DNA of 38,903 nucleotides, taken from Rhodopila sp. GTDB taxonomy: Bacteria > Pseudomonadota > Alphaproteobacteria > Acetobacterales > Acetobacteraceae. Positions 8,292 through 17,052 of the stretch are shown in pieces (the stretch's first letter is position 1; every line of letters begins with the position of its first letter). The notes beneath the pieces were generated by a model that saw nothing but the letters and a program-made list of their open reading frames with translations, was not told the origin of the DNA and searched no databases. The DNA lies in contig JARLIN010000281.1 of assembly GCA_031291715.1 (NCBI GenBank), positions 1 to 38,903 on the forward strand. Direction: 5' to 3'. The translations under genes and the position numbers were made by a program.

Positions 8292-9116
8292 CTAGCAGCG
8301 TCGCGGTTGCGGGGTGAACTCCTTCATCTTCGCACTCATGACGAAATCGCCGAAGTCCATTTGCATGTCGTCGGCCACGCCGTTTTCCCAGTAGCGCATG
8401 CCGACCTCGTAGGTCGGCAGCATCGCGGCCGGCTGATGGTCGAAGAACGCGATATGGACCCGCGTGCTGGGTAGCGGCGACAGCGTCGGCCATTTGTTTT
8501 GCTGGGGTGACTTCCAGTCGAGAACGACGATGAAGCTGTCCTCCACGCCGTTTTCATCCGTCCCGTCGAACAGCGGCAAGGTGACGAAATGCTTCTTCTC
8601 ACGGGCCGCGGCGATGATCGAGGCGGTATGCATCATCGGGAACACCGTCCCTGCCGGCAATGCGCTGGTACTGTTGCGCGGGGTGGTATAATGGGCTTCG
8701 CCCGGGCCGCCGATTTTCTGCAGGACAGCCTCTCCGTCGGTCTGGCTGGTGACCGCCGTGTCGGTCGTCTGCCGCATGTGATAGCGGAACCGCAGGCCAT
8801 CCTTGGCTTCCCAGGTGGCATAGTCCGAGGCCATCTCGATTTCCTGGCCGTCGGTATTGGTGATGGTCATACGCAGCCGCTGACGGACCGCCCAGCCATC
8901 GCAGACGTCGGTGACCTCGTAGCCCATGGTGCCGTGGGCCGCGATCACGTCGCCGCCCTTCGTGCTATCCAGCGTCAAGGTGTAGAGCGCCCGGTGAGCC
9001 AGCAGCGCGCCTTGGTTCGGCACGCCGGCCGGCGCCGGGGCATTCGCTGAGAAAGCTGGCTGGCCTGCGATCGTGACCGTCAGGAGCAGCGCGCCGAGGG
9101 CGGCGGGAAGGCGCAT
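8292..9116 (-). CDS. eipB: EipB-like periplasmic cell-envelope integrity protein (DUF1849)
   Basis: The 274-residue precursor has a Sec signal peptide (MRLPAALGALLLTVTIAGQP, likely cut after AFSA near residue 24). The mature domain begins with the family pattern LLAHRALYTLTLD, followed by GTMGYEVTDVCDGWAVRQRL. DUF1849 proteins are found in alphaproteobacteria; the characterised Brucella EipB is a periplasmic beta-spiral protein needed for envelope integrity, with a disulfide joining an N-terminal and a C-terminal cysteine. Here exactly two such Cys residues occur in the mature protein, Cys72 in DVCDGW and Cys274, the very last residue, consistent with that bond. The ATG at 9116 has GGAG six bases upstream and gives a clean signal peptide; the longer frame to 9221 does not. 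It lies 97 bases downstream of aspS on the same strand. Confidence 0.88.
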   Translation of the reverse strand: MRLPAALGALLLTVTIAGQPAFSANAPAPAGVPNQGALLAHRALYTLTLDSTKGGDVIAAHGTMGYEVTDVCDGWAVRQRLRMTITNTDGQEIEMASDYATWEAKDGLRFRYHMRQTTDTAVTSQTDGEAVLQKIGGPGEAHYTTPRNSTSALPAGTVFPMMHTASIIAAAREKKHFVTLPLFDGTDENGVEDSFIVVLDWKSPQQNKWPTLSPLPSTRVHIAFFDHQPAAMLPTYEVGMRYWENGVADDMQMDFGDFVMSAKMKEFTPQPRRC

Positions 9117-9213
9117 GAAGAACTCCGCTGGATGGGTCGCCGCGAAAGGGTGCGGGAGGATAGTCACACGAGGCGGGATCCCGCCATCGCTCAACAGGCG
9201 GTTCGGCGCAAGT

Positions 9214-11010
9214 TCAGCCACCCGTGACCCGCGGCTTGGGCGGCGGCATGTCGATCTTCAGAGATAGTTCTTTCAGCCGGGCGGCGGGGATTTCCGCGGG
9301 GGCGCCCATCATGAGGTCCTCGCCTTGCTGGTTCAACGGGAACAGGATGACTTCGCGGATGTTCGGCTCATCGGCCAGCAGCATCACCATACGGTCGATG
9401 CCGGGGGCTGATCCCCCGTGTGGTGGTGCGCCGTAGCGGAAGGCGTTCAGCATGCCGCCGAAACGGGCCTCAACATCGGCGGCGGTGTAGCCGGCGATCT
9501 CGAAGGCGCGGATCATGATGTCCGGCCGATGGTTGCGGATGGCGCCGGACGACAGTTCGACGCCGTTGCAGACGATGTCGTACTGATAGGCCTTGATGGT
9601 CAGCGGGTCCTGCGTGTTCAACGCCTCCAGCCCGCCCTGCGGCATGCTGAACGGGTTGTGGCTGAAATCGACCAGACCGGTCTCCTCGTTCAGTTCGAAC
9701 ATCGGGAAATCAGTGACCCAGCAGAAGCGGAAGGTGCCCTTTTCCAGCAACCCGAGTTCGTCGCATAGCCGGGTGCGGACGGCGCCGGCGAATTTCGGCG
9801 CGGTGTCCTTCTTCCCGCCGACAAAGAACACGGCGTCGCTGGCTTTAAGGCCGCAGGCGGCGCGGATCGCCTCGGCGCGATCGGCTTCCAGGTTGCGGGC
9901 GATCGGACCTTTCGGGCCTTCGGCGTCATAGGTGATGTAGCCCAGGCCGCCCGCACCTTCCGCCTTGGCCCAGTCGTTCAGCTTGTCGAAGAAACTGCGC
10001 GGCTGCGATCCGGCGCCGGGCGCCGGGATGGCGCGGACGACCCCACCGGAGGCGGCGATGCGGGCGAACAGGCCGAAGCTGGAGCCAGTATAGTGCTCGG
10101 TCACATCGGCGATGCGGATCGGGTTGCGCAGGTCGGGCTTGTCGGAGCCGAACTCCAGCATCGCCTGGTCGTAGGGAATCCGCGGGAAGGGCGGCTTGGT
10201 CACCGACCGGCCGTCGGCGAATTCCTCGAACACGCCGGCGATGACGGGTTCGATGGTGTTGAACACGTCCTCCTGGGTGACGTAGCTCATCTCGAAATCG
10301 AGCTGGTAAAATTCGCCGGGAGAACGGTCGGCGCGCGAGGCTTCGTCGCGGAAGCAGGGCGCGATCTGGAAGTAGCGGTCGAAGCCGGCGACCATCAGCA
10401 ACTGCTTGAACTGCTGCGGGGCCTGGGGCAGGGCGTAGAACTTGCCCGGATGCAGGCGGGACGGCACCAGGAAGTCGCGCGCGCCCTCGGGCGACGACGC
10501 GGTCAGGATCGGCGTCTGGTACTCCAGGAAGCCCTGCTCGATCATCCGCCGGCGCACCGAGGTGATGACCTGGCTGCGCAGCATCATGTTCTTGTGCAGC
10601 TTCTCGCGGCGAAGATCGATGAAGCGGTATTTGAGGCGGATGTCCTCGGGGAAGCGTTCCTCGCCGGCAACCTGCATCGGCAGCACCTCGGCGGCGGATT
10701 GCACCACCAGGTCGGCGACGCGCAACTCGATTTCGCCGGTCGGCAGCTTCGGGTTGATGGTGCCGGCGCCGCGCATCACCACCTGGCCGGTGACGGTGAT
10801 CACGCTTTCCGGGCGCACCGCGTCGGCGGCGGCGAAGGCCGGGGAGCCGGCGGCGAACACGCACTGGGTGATGCCGTAATGGTCCCGCAGGTCGATGAAC
10901 AGCAGGCCCCCGTGGTCGCGTTTGGCATGCACCCAGCCCGAAAGGCGGGCGTCTTTGCTGGCGTCGGCAGCGCGCAGGGCGCCACAGGTATGGGAGCGAT
11001 AGGCGTGCAT
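9214..11010 (-). CDS. aspS: Aspartyl-tRNA synthetase, predicted non-discriminating (Asp/Asn)
   Basis: This class IIb synthetase charges tRNA-Asp with aspartate. The 598-residue protein has an N-terminal OB-fold anticodon-binding domain ([20 protein letters not shown]), class II motif 2 ([19 protein letters not shown]), a bacterial-type GAD insertion, and motif 3 ([12 protein letters not shown]). The anticodon-recognition residues are His33 in RDHGG and Gly83 in RGAGTIN. In discriminating bacterial enzymes such as E. coli these positions are Leu and Lys. The His/Gly pair is characteristic of non-discriminating AspRS, which also makes Asp-tRNA-Asn for amidation by GatCAB. I therefore infer indirect Asn-tRNA synthesis in this organism. 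The start at 11010 ([13 protein letters not shown]) was chosen by homology. It is divergent from the helicase gene, with a 159-base shared promoter region. Confidence 0.97.
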   Translation of the reverse strand: MHAYRSHTCGALRAADASKDARLSGWVHAKRDHGGLLFIDLRDHYGITQCVFAAGSPAFAAADAVRPESVITVTGQVVMRGAGTINPKLPTGEIELRVADLVVQSAAEVLPMQVAGEERFPEDIRLKYRFIDLRREKLHKNMMLRSQVITSVRRRMIEQGFLEYQTPILTASSPEGARDFLVPSRLHPGKFYALPQAPQQFKQLLMVAGFDRYFQIAPCFRDEASRADRSPGEFYQLDFEMSYVTQEDVFNTIEPVIAGVFEEFADGRSVTKPPFPRIPYDQAMLEFGSDKPDLRNPIRIADVTEHYTGSSFGLFARIAASGGVVRAIPAPGAGSQPRSFFDKLNDWAKAEGAGGLGYITYDAEGPKGPIARNLEADRAEAIRAACGLKASDAVFFVGGKKDTAPKFAGAVRTRLCDELGLLEKGTFRFCWVTDFPMFELNEETGLVDFSHNPFSMPQGGLEALNTQDPLTIKAYQYDIVCNGVELSSGAIRNHRPDIMIRAFEIAGYTAADVEARFGGMLNAFRYGAPPHGGSAPGIDRMVMLLADEPNIREVILFPLNQQGEDLMMGAPAEIPAARLKELSLKIDMPPPKPRVTGG

Positions 11011-11169
11011 GGTCTGGTTATCCTGCCGAAATACGGTCGCTCGAGTAGGCGGCCCTGTCAGGGGCGGCACACAAGCCCTGGCCGGTTGGGCAAGTCAAGC
11101 GTGGGTTTGGTCGCATTCGTCACACTTCAACTCTTGCATTCCGCGGCGCAGCATCCAAACATTCGTCCT

Positions 11170-13695
11170 ATGTTCGGCTCCGACTCCGGTTTCGCCGCCC
11201 GCGTCAAGGCTGTCCTCGGCCCGACGAACACCGGAAAGACGCATCTGGCCATCGAACGGTTGCTGGCGCACGCGTCCGGCATCATCGGCTTCCCGTTGCG
11301 GTTGCTGGCGCGTGAGAACTACGACCGCATGGTGGCCCGGAAGGGCGCCCGCCACGTCGCGCTGATCACGGGTGAGGAGAAGATCATCCCGCCCGACGCA
11401 CGGTGGTTCTCCTGCACGGTCGAGGCGATGCCGCTGGACCGCAAGGCCGAATTCGTCGCGGTGGACGAGATCCAGCTCTGTGCCGATCCGGACCGTGGGC
11501 ATGTATTCACTGATCGGCTGCTGCATGCGCGCGGCATGGTGGAGACGATGTTCCTGGGCGCCGAGACGATTGCGCCGCTGATCCGCCGTCTGGTGCCTTC
11601 GGCGCAGATCGAGACCCGTCCGCGACTGTCGCAGCTCTCCTATGCCGGGCCGGCCAAGCTGGTGCGCCTGCCGCCGCGTACCGCGGTGGTCGCTTTCAGC
11701 GCGGCCGAAATCTACGCATTGGCGGAGCTGATAAGGCGCCGGAAGGGCGGTTGCGCCGTGGTGATGGGCCGGTTGTCGCCGCGCACCCGCAACGCGCAGG
11801 TGGCACTGTATCAAGAGCGCGAGGTGGATTTCCTGGTCGCCACCGACGCGATCGGCATGGGCCTGAACATGAACGTCGATCACGTCGCCTTCGCCGGCCT
11901 GGGCAAGTTCGACGGCCACCGGCCACGCCGCCTGGCGGCGTCCGAGGTTGGGCAGATCGCGGGGCGTGCCGGGCGCGGCATGAAGGATGGGACGTTCGGC
12001 ACGACGACGGAATGCCCGCCTATCCCCGAGGACGTCGTGGCCGCCGTCGAGGCGCACAATTTCGATTCGCTTGAAATGCTGTGCTGGCGCAACAGCGATC
12101 TGGATTTTGGCTCGCTCGACGGGCTCCTGGACAGCCTGAACGCGCCGCCGCCGCGACCGGGCCTGATGCGCGGAAACGAGGCATCGGACCTGGAGACACT
12201 GACGGCGTTGTCGCGCGACCCGGATATCCGCAAGCTGGCGCACGGACGCCGGCGGATGCGGCTGTTGTGGGACGCCTGCCAGATCCCGGATTTCCGCAAG
12301 CTGGCCGACGACACCCATGCGCGTCTCTGCGCCCGGGTGTTCGGCCATGTCGCCACCGACACCACGCTGCCGACCGACTGGCTGGCGGCGCAGATCGCCG
12401 GTCTCGACCGCGCCGACGGGGACATCGACACGCTGATGCAGCGTCTGTCGGGTGTCCGGGTATGGTCCTACATCGCCGCCCGCTCTGACTGGGTAAAGGA
12501 TTCCCCGCACTGGCAGGCACGTGCCCGGGAAGTCGAGGACAAGCTGTCCGATGCCCTGCACGAAAGCCTGACCAGCCGGTTCGTCGATCGGCGTTCGGCC
12601 CACCTGATGCGGCGGCTGGAGGAGGCCGACGGGCAGGAACTGCTGTCCGCCGTTACCCGGCGGGGCGAGGTCGTGGTCGAGGGCCATGACGTCGGCCACA
12701 TCGAAGGCTTCGGCTTCATCCCCGATCCAACGGCGGTGGGCGACGAGAAGAAGCTGGTGCTGCGTGCGGCCAGACGCGCCTTGCGGGCGGAAATGCCGCG
12801 CAGGGTGGGCATGCTGGAGCAGGCGTCGGACGATGCCTTCGCGCTGACGGCCGATCACAGAATAACCTGGGATGGCGTGCCGGTCGCTCGGCTGGTGCGC
12901 GGGGCGGTGCCGCTGCGGCCCAGGGTGCAGGTGCTGGACAGCGAGTTCCTCGATGGGGCGGAGCGGGAACGGGTGCGCGGGCGCCTTCAGTCGTGGGTGG
13001 ATGGGCAGGTCCGGGCCGATCTGGCCCCGCTGTTTGCCGCCGAGACGCTGGCGCGGGACAATCCGGCTTTGCGCGGGCCGTTGCATCGGCTGATGGAGTC
13101 GCTCGGGTTGATCCCTGGCGTGGACGAGGAGACGCTGGCACCCGATCTAAGGTCGGGCTTGCGGAAACTGGGTGTGCGCTCCGGCCGGTTCGCGCTGTTC
13201 ATGCCGGTATTGATGAAGCCGCGCGCCACGGCGATGCGGGCGCGGCTTTGGGCGGTGCATCGGGGGGTTTCCGTGCCGGTATTGCCGAATCCGGCGCTGG
13301 TTTCGGTGCCGGCCGATCAGCCTGACTGGCCGGCTGGGTTCGCCGCCATCTCGGGCTGGGTCGATGCCGGGCCAATCCTGCTGCGCCTGGATATCGCCGA
13401 AAAGATCGCCGGCGAGCTGGGCTACCAGTCGCGGCGCGGGCCGACTGCGCTGCCGTCCGGTCTGGCGTCCCGTTTCGCGATCAAGGGCGACCTTTTGCCG
13501 GTGGTGCTGCGCCAGCTTGGCTTCCGCGTATTGCCGGCGGCCGGTTTGGCCCCAGGCGAGCAAGGGCCGCCGGCGCCGGCCATGCTGACCCCATTGCGGC
13601 GGCGCCGTCCGGTGACAGAAGCGCCGGAGCCGATTAAAATAGGCGGCGGGCCGTTCGCCGCGCTGGCGGCACTAAAGCGGGGAGGCGCACGATAG
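11170..13695 (+). CDS. SUV3-like ATP-dependent RNA helicase (superfamily 2)
   Basis: The 841-residue protein resembles the mitochondrial SUV3 helicases of alphaproteobacterial descent. Walker A is GPTNTGKT (residues 17-24), Walker B is VDEIQ (98-102, a DEIQ rather than DEAD box), and TGEE (67-70) is a typical SUV3 motif. Motif V reads VATDAIGMGLN (223-233) and motif VI QIAGRAGR (262-269). The remaining 550 residues form the family's helical accessory region and a basic C-terminal tail (PLRRRRPVTEAP). It probably unwinds structured RNA during decay in the cytoplasm. The open frame extends far upstream over aspS antisense; the ATG at 11170 gives the homologous N-terminus. The gene's TAG stop overlaps the proposed ATA start of the S4-domain gene, so the two are probably coupled. 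Confidence 0.93.
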   Translation: MFGSDSGFAARVKAVLGPTNTGKTHLAIERLLAHASGIIGFPLRLLARENYDRMVARKGARHVALITGEEKIIPPDARWFSCTVEAMPLDRKAEFVAVDEIQLCADPDRGHVFTDRLLHARGMVETMFLGAETIAPLIRRLVPSAQIETRPRLSQLSYAGPAKLVRLPPRTAVVAFSAAEIYALAELIRRRKGGCAVVMGRLSPRTRNAQVALYQEREVDFLVATDAIGMGLNMNVDHVAFAGLGKFDGHRPRRLAASEVGQIAGRAGRGMKDGTFGTTTECPPIPEDVVAAVEAHNFDSLEMLCWRNSDLDFGSLDGLLDSLNAPPPRPGLMRGNEASDLETLTALSRDPDIRKLAHGRRRMRLLWDACQIPDFRKLADDTHARLCARVFGHVATDTTLPTDWLAAQIAGLDRADGDIDTLMQRLSGVRVWSYIAARSDWVKDSPHWQARAREVEDKLSDALHESLTSRFVDRRSAHLMRRLEEADGQELLSAVTRRGEVVVEGHDVGHIEGFGFIPDPTAVGDEKKLVLRAARRALRAEMPRRVGMLEQASDDAFALTADHRITWDGVPVARLVRGAVPLRPRVQVLDSEFLDGAERERVRGRLQSWVDGQVRADLAPLFAAETLARDNPALRGPLHRLMESLGLIPGVDEETLAPDLRSGLRKLGVRSGRFALFMPVLMKPRATAMRARLWAVHRGVSVPVLPNPALVSVPADQPDWPAGFAAISGWVDAGPILLRLDIAEKIAGELGYQSRRGPTALPSGLASRFAIKGDLLPVVLRQLGFRVLPAAGLAPGEQGPPAPAMLTPLRRRRPVTEAPEPIKIGGGPFAALAALKRGGAR
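13679..13694 (+). promoter_or_regulatory. Shine-Dalgarno and apparent ATA start codon of the S4 gene
   Basis: GGGGAGG (13679-13685) is followed, after six bases, by ATA at 13692-13694, overlapping the helicase TAG stop (13693-13695). In this frame a TAA at 13635 closes the upstream side. No ATG, GTG or TTG lies between it and the conserved RLDKWLW motif that begins at 13722. The RBS spacing therefore points to ATA as the initiation codon, unless the base call is wrong. Confidence 0.55.
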
Positions 13696-14021
13696 CCGAG
13701 GCTGAAGACCGGGACTGGCAGCGACTGGACAAGTGGCTATGGTGCGCGCGGGTCATGCGTGCGCGCACAGGCTGCGCCGAGCTGGTGGCTCAGGGGTCGA
13801 TTCGGATCAACCGCCAGCCCACCGGCAAGCCGCACGCCAGGCTGCGGGTGGGGGACGTGTTGACGATTCCGGTGCATGGCGCGGTGCGTGTGCTGCGCGT
13901 CGTCAGCCTCGCGACCCGGCGCGGACCTGCCTCGGAAGCCCGGCTTCTGTATGCAGATGTCAGCGATGTGTCAGCACCATCTTGCGTCGCGACTGATTCA
14001 GCGGCATATCGCGCGCCATGA
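13692..14021 (+). CDS. S4-domain RNA-binding protein, Hsp15 (HslR)-like
   Basis: Small S4-domain proteins of the Hsp15 type bind structured RNA, classically 50S subunits carrying stalled nascent chains. After 10 residues the product reads RLDKWLWCARVMRARTGC, then AELVAQGSIRINRQP and KPHARLRVGDVLTI, a complete S4 fold. A start at the in-frame ATG at 13755 would delete the first helix (RLDKWLWCARV), so the true start must lie upstream. The only well-placed codon is ATA at 13692 with an ideal ribosome binding site, giving 109 residues. The C-terminal 30 residues are variable. The helicase gene upstream and the ferredoxin and carD genes downstream are the usual alphaproteobacterial neighbours. 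The protein identity is strong; the exact start is uncertain. Confidence 0.88.
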   Translation: MAEAEDRDWQRLDKWLWCARVMRARTGCAELVAQGSIRINRQPTGKPHARLRVGDVLTIPVHGAVRVLRVVSLATRRGPASEARLLYADVSDVSAPSCVATDSAAYRAP

Positions 14022-14066
14022 TTGTCGGCCCCGTGCCGCGTTTTTCCCACATTCAGGGGTTTCCCA

Positions 14067-14399
14067 ATGACCTATGTGGTCACCGAAAACTGCATTCGCT
14101 GCAAATACATGGACTGTGTCGAGGTTTGCCCGGTCGATTGCTTCTACGTCGGCGCGAATATGCTGGTGATCCATCCGGAAGAATGCATCGACTGCGGCGT
14201 GTGTGAGCCGGAATGCCCCGCGGAAGCGATCCTTCCGGATAGCGACGACAGGGCGACAGCCTGGGCGGAAAAGAACCGCACCTATGCCGGGATATGGCCG
14301 AACATCACCCGAAAGGGCACACCGCCGGCGGATGCGGATGAGTGGAAGGACAAGCCTGGCAAGGAAGCTCTGCTGTCCGAGGAGCCGGGCGAGCCTTAA
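14067..14399 (+). CDS. fdxA: Seven-iron ferredoxin FdxA ([3Fe-4S][4Fe-4S])
   Basis: This 110-residue cytoplasmic electron carrier matches the Azotobacter FdI/FdxA type. It begins [20 protein letters not shown]. Cysteines lie at 9, 12, 17, 21, 25, 40, 43, 46 and 50, each one position later than the FdI cysteines (8, 11, 16, 20, 24, 39, 42, 45, 49), so both cluster sites are intact. The second site is [12 protein letters not shown]. The C-terminal extension (residues 60-110; [18 protein letters not shown]) is also typical of FdxA. The longer frame from 14022 adds 15 residues with no homology, so the ATG at 14067, with AGGGG upstream, is preferred. It lies 45 bases after the S4 gene and upstream of carD. 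Confidence 0.96.
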   Translation: MTYVVTENCIRCKYMDCVEVCPVDCFYVGANMLVIHPEECIDCGVCEPECPAEAILPDSDDRATAWAEKNRTYAGIWPNITRKGTPPADADEWKDKPGKEALLSEEPGEP

Positions 14400-14514
14400 C
14401 ACTTCCTGTCCGTGCCGCTGAACCGAGCTCGGCTTTAGGCGCTGACGTGGTGCGCGTTTCGTGGTATGCTTCTTTTTTGTTCCATCGGTTGCAGCGGCGG
14501 AGCTGAGGATCAAT

Positions 14515-14646
14515 ATGCCTCCCGTCACCGTCGCGCGGGAACACCGGGCCCAACGGATGAGGATGCTGAATGATGATATCCGCCAGGTGGCGGTATCAAC
14601 CAGGAGCAGGACTCGGAACGCGAGCGGCCAGGAAGCGCCATTGTAA
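14515..14646 (+). CDS. Possible small basic ORF upstream of carD, 43 aa
   Basis: An ATG at 14515 with GAGGAT five to six bases upstream opens a 43-codon frame (MPPVTVAREHRAQRMRML at its start) that ends 8 bases before the carD GTG. The product is Arg-rich, without a recognised domain. Position and ribosome binding site suggest either a real microprotein or a leader ORF coupled to carD. The evidence is weak, since no homology can be judged. Confidence 0.25.
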   Translation: MPPVTVAREHRAQRMRMLNDDIRQVAVSTRSRTRNASGQEAPL

Positions 14647-14654
14647 GGCGGTCT

Positions 14655-15335
14655 GTGGGGGTGAGCAAAACGACAAGCAATTCAAAGGGTGAGCAGCAGG
14701 CAGTGGAAGACGTTTCGAACCAGGTGGCCGAACAGCCGATAAGTGACAACGCGACGGCGGAGCCGCGCCCCGCACCACGTCCGGCGGACGCCGAACGGAG
14801 ACCGCCGCATAACGGCCCGAACCTGACGCCGCGCGCGATCGCGAAGGCGGAAATCTTCGTGGAGGGCGACCATGTCGTCTATCCGACGCATGGCGTGGGC
14901 AAGGTGGAGCGAATCGCGGTCGAGGAGATCGCGGGTCACAAGCTGGAGCTGATCCACATCACGTTCGAGGAAAACCGCATGACCTTGCGGGTGCCGGTCG
15001 CCAAGGCCCGCACCGCCGGGCTGCGCAAGCTGGCGACTCGCAAGCTGTTCGATGAGGCGTTGAACGTGCTGCGGGGCAAGGCGCGCATCAAGCGCACCAT
15101 GTGGTCGCGGCGGGCGCAGGAGTACGAGGCGAAGATCAACTCGGGCGACCCGCTGGCGATCGCGGAGGTCGTGCGCGATCTGCACCGCAACGCCGGGCAG
15201 CCGGACCAGAGCTTCTCCGAGCGGCAGATCTATGAGGCGGCGATGGATCGCCTTGCCGCGGAACTGGGCGCGCTGGACAAGACCGACAAGCTGACCGCGA
15301 TCACCAAGCTGACGGACTTCCTGAAGACGGTCTGA
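14655..15335 (+). CDS. carD: CarD-family transcriptional regulator (CarD/CdnL)
   Basis: CarD/CdnL proteins bind the RNA polymerase beta subunit and stabilise the open complex at many promoters, rRNA promoters included. The 226-residue product has a disordered Pro/Ala/Arg-rich N-terminal extension (residues 1-62). The CarD/TRCF RNAP-interaction domain follows (FVEGDHVVYPTHGVGKVERI, residues 68-87, then ITFEENRMTLRVPVAKA). The C-terminal all-helical DNA-binding domain contains ARIKRTMWSRRAQEYEAKI and SERQIYEAAMDRLAAEL. Initiation is at GTG, either 14655 or 14661; no ATG is available upstream in frame before a stop at 14574. The fdxA-carD order is common in alphaproteobacteria. Confidence 0.94.
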   Translation: MGVSKTTSNSKGEQQAVEDVSNQVAEQPISDNATAEPRPAPRPADAERRPPHNGPNLTPRAIAKAEIFVEGDHVVYPTHGVGKVERIAVEEIAGHKLELIHITFEENRMTLRVPVAKARTAGLRKLATRKLFDEALNVLRGKARIKRTMWSRRAQEYEAKINSGDPLAIAEVVRDLHRNAGQPDQSFSERQIYEAAMDRLAAELGALDKTDKLTAITKLTDFLKTV

Positions 15336-15364
15336 GTGGCGGACGGCCTTCTCCGCTCGTCGCG

Positions 15365-15383
15365 GGCGGGTGTGGGCCGCCCA
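15365..15383 (+). terminator. GC-rich hairpin downstream of carD
   Basis: GGGCGG and CCGCCC pair around a short loop about 30 bases after the carD stop. There is no T-tract, so it would be at best a factor-assisted terminator or an mRNA 3'-end stabiliser. Confidence 0.4.
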
Positions 15384-15460
15384 CCGTTGACTTACTGTGA
15401 TGATCGGGTGTGTCCCCACGGGCATTGGGACCAGGGGCGGACGGGCGCAATCGTTCTCCC

Positions 15461-15507
15461 CTCGTCATCGCCGGGTGTTCGCCTGGACCTCGCTCGGGGA
15501 TGACGGC
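15461..15507. repeat. REP-like palindromic element, copy A
   Basis: CTCGTCATCGCCGGG at the left pairs imperfectly with CTCGGGGATGACG at 15493-15505. The left arm matches, with one base changed, CTCGTCATGGCCGGG at 19431-19445, which also heads a palindrome. Two similar intergenic palindromes in one window suggest a dispersed REP-type repeat. A genome-wide count is needed to confirm this. Confidence 0.45.
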
Positions 15508-15598
15508 CGGAGGGACCGTGCGCTCGGCCAGAGTTTTTTGCGCCCGCCCCTTATCCTGATGCTGATCCGATTGAGTTTCGGCCCCGCCCGCGTACCCG

Positions 15599-17032
15599 CT
15601 ACTTCACCGTCGCCACGCGCAGAGCGTTGGTGGTGCCCGCCTGACCGAACGGTATGCCGGCGGTCACCACGATCTCGTCCCCATGTTCGGTGAACCCTTC
15701 CGTCAGCGTCACGCGGCCGGCACGGTTCACCGCCTCGGTCATTGAATGCACATCCGGCGTGATCACCGCGTGCACGCCCCAGACCACGGCCATCAGGCGA
15801 GCCGTCTGCTGGTTCGGAGTCAGGCCGATGACCGGCGGGGCGGGACGCTCACGCGCCACCCGCAGCGCGGTGCTGCCGGATGCGGTGAACGCGACGATGG
15901 CCTTGGCGCCGATCGTGTGAGCCACCTGGGCCGACGCGGCGGCGATCGCGTCAGCCGCATTCTGCTCGGGCGGGACGCGGGAGGCATCGATCATCGCGCG
16001 CCAGCCGGCGTCCTGCTCCACCCGGGCGACGATGCGGTCCATCATGTTGACCGACTCGTATGGATACTGGCCGGCCGCCGTCTCGCCGGACAGCATCACC
16101 GCATCGGCGCCGTCGAACACGGCGGTGGCGACGTCGGAAGCCTCGGCGCGGGTCGGGGCAGGGGCACTGATCATGCTCTCCAGCATCTGTGTCGCGACCA
16201 CCACCGGCTTGCCCAGGCCGCGGGCGAGGCGGACGATTCGCTTTTGCGCCAGCGGCACTTCCTCGGGCGGCAGTTCGACGCCCAGGTCGCCGCGCGCGAC
16301 CATGACCGCGTCGGTCAGCGCCAGGATTTCGTCGAGGTTATCCAGCGCCTGCGGCTTCTCCAGCTTCACCATCACCCAGGCCCGCCCGGCGATCAGGCGC
16401 TTCGCCTCGATCACGTCCTCGGGCCGCTGAACAAAAGACAAACCGATATAATTGGCGCCGTGGGAGACGGCGAACTCCAGGTCTTCGCGGTCCTTTACCG
16501 TCAGCGCGGGAATCGGCAGCACTACATCGGGGACGTTGACGCCTTTCCGGTCAGAGAGCGGACCGCCAACCACGACCTCGGTCTCCAGCGCGTCGGGCCG
16601 TTTGTGGACGACCCGCAGGCGCAGCTTGCCGTCGTCCAGCAGCAGGGAGGAACCGATCGCGGCGGCGTCGATGATCTCGGGATGCGGCAGGTTGACCCGC
16701 TGGGCATTGCCGGGCGTGGCGTTCAGGTCCAGGCGGAATTGCTGGCCAGTCTGCAGGTGGACCCGGCCGCCGGCGAAACGGCCGACCCGCAGCTTAGGAC
16801 CCTGCACGTCGGCGAGGACGCCGATCGGGCGGTCGAACTTTTCCTCCAGCTCTCGGATCATGGCGAAGCGGGCGGCGTGGTCCTCATGCGTGCCGTGTGA
16901 GAAATTCAGCCGGAAGACGTCGGCGCCGGCCTGGAATAGGCGCGTCATGGTCTCCAGCGTGGAACTGGCGGGACCGAGCGTGGCGATGATTTTCGTACGG
17001 CGGCGGCGGCGCATCTTGGGGCGGAGAGCCAT
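15599..17032 (-). CDS. pyk: Pyruvate kinase
   Basis: Pyruvate kinase transfers phosphate from phosphoenolpyruvate to ADP, the last step of glycolysis. The 477-residue protein has the N-terminal TIM-barrel start RTKIIATLGPASS and substrate-binding RLNFSHGTHEDH (residues 41-52). The lid domain and catalytic Lys223 in VMVKLEKP follow. The metal/PEP motif is DAVMVARGDLGVELPPEE (241-258), and the signature ATQMLESMISAPAPTRAEASD is followed by VFDGADAVMLSGETAAGQYP. The C-terminal alpha/beta regulatory domain is complete. The ATG at 17032 has AGGGA upstream; a second ATG six codons later is less likely. It starts 20 bases after the glycerate kinase stop on the same strand, so the two probably form an operon that converts glycerate to pyruvate with enolase and, for the 2-phosphate, no mutase. 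Confidence 0.98.
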   Translation of the reverse strand: MALRPKMRRRRRTKIIATLGPASSTLETMTRLFQAGADVFRLNFSHGTHEDHAARFAMIRELEEKFDRPIGVLADVQGPKLRVGRFAGGRVHLQTGQQFRLDLNATPGNAQRVNLPHPEIIDAAAIGSSLLLDDGKLRLRVVHKRPDALETEVVVGGPLSDRKGVNVPDVVLPIPALTVKDREDLEFAVSHGANYIGLSFVQRPEDVIEAKRLIAGRAWVMVKLEKPQALDNLDEILALTDAVMVARGDLGVELPPEEVPLAQKRIVRLARGLGKPVVVATQMLESMISAPAPTRAEASDVATAVFDGADAVMLSGETAAGQYPYESVNMMDRIVARVEQDAGWRAMIDASRVPPEQNAADAIAAASAQVAHTIGAKAIVAFTASGSTALRVARERPAPPVIGLTPNQQTARLMAVVWGVHAVITPDVHSMTEAVNRAGRVTLTEGFTEHGDEIVVTAGIPFGQAGTTNALRVATVK

Positions 17033-17052
17033 GGACGGTTCCCTTGTTTGTT

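Noticed and set aside
10093-11169. Upstream extension of the helicase frame over aspS
   Set aside because: The 359 extra residues are antisense to aspS and unrelated to any helicase; the homologous N-terminus begins at 11170.
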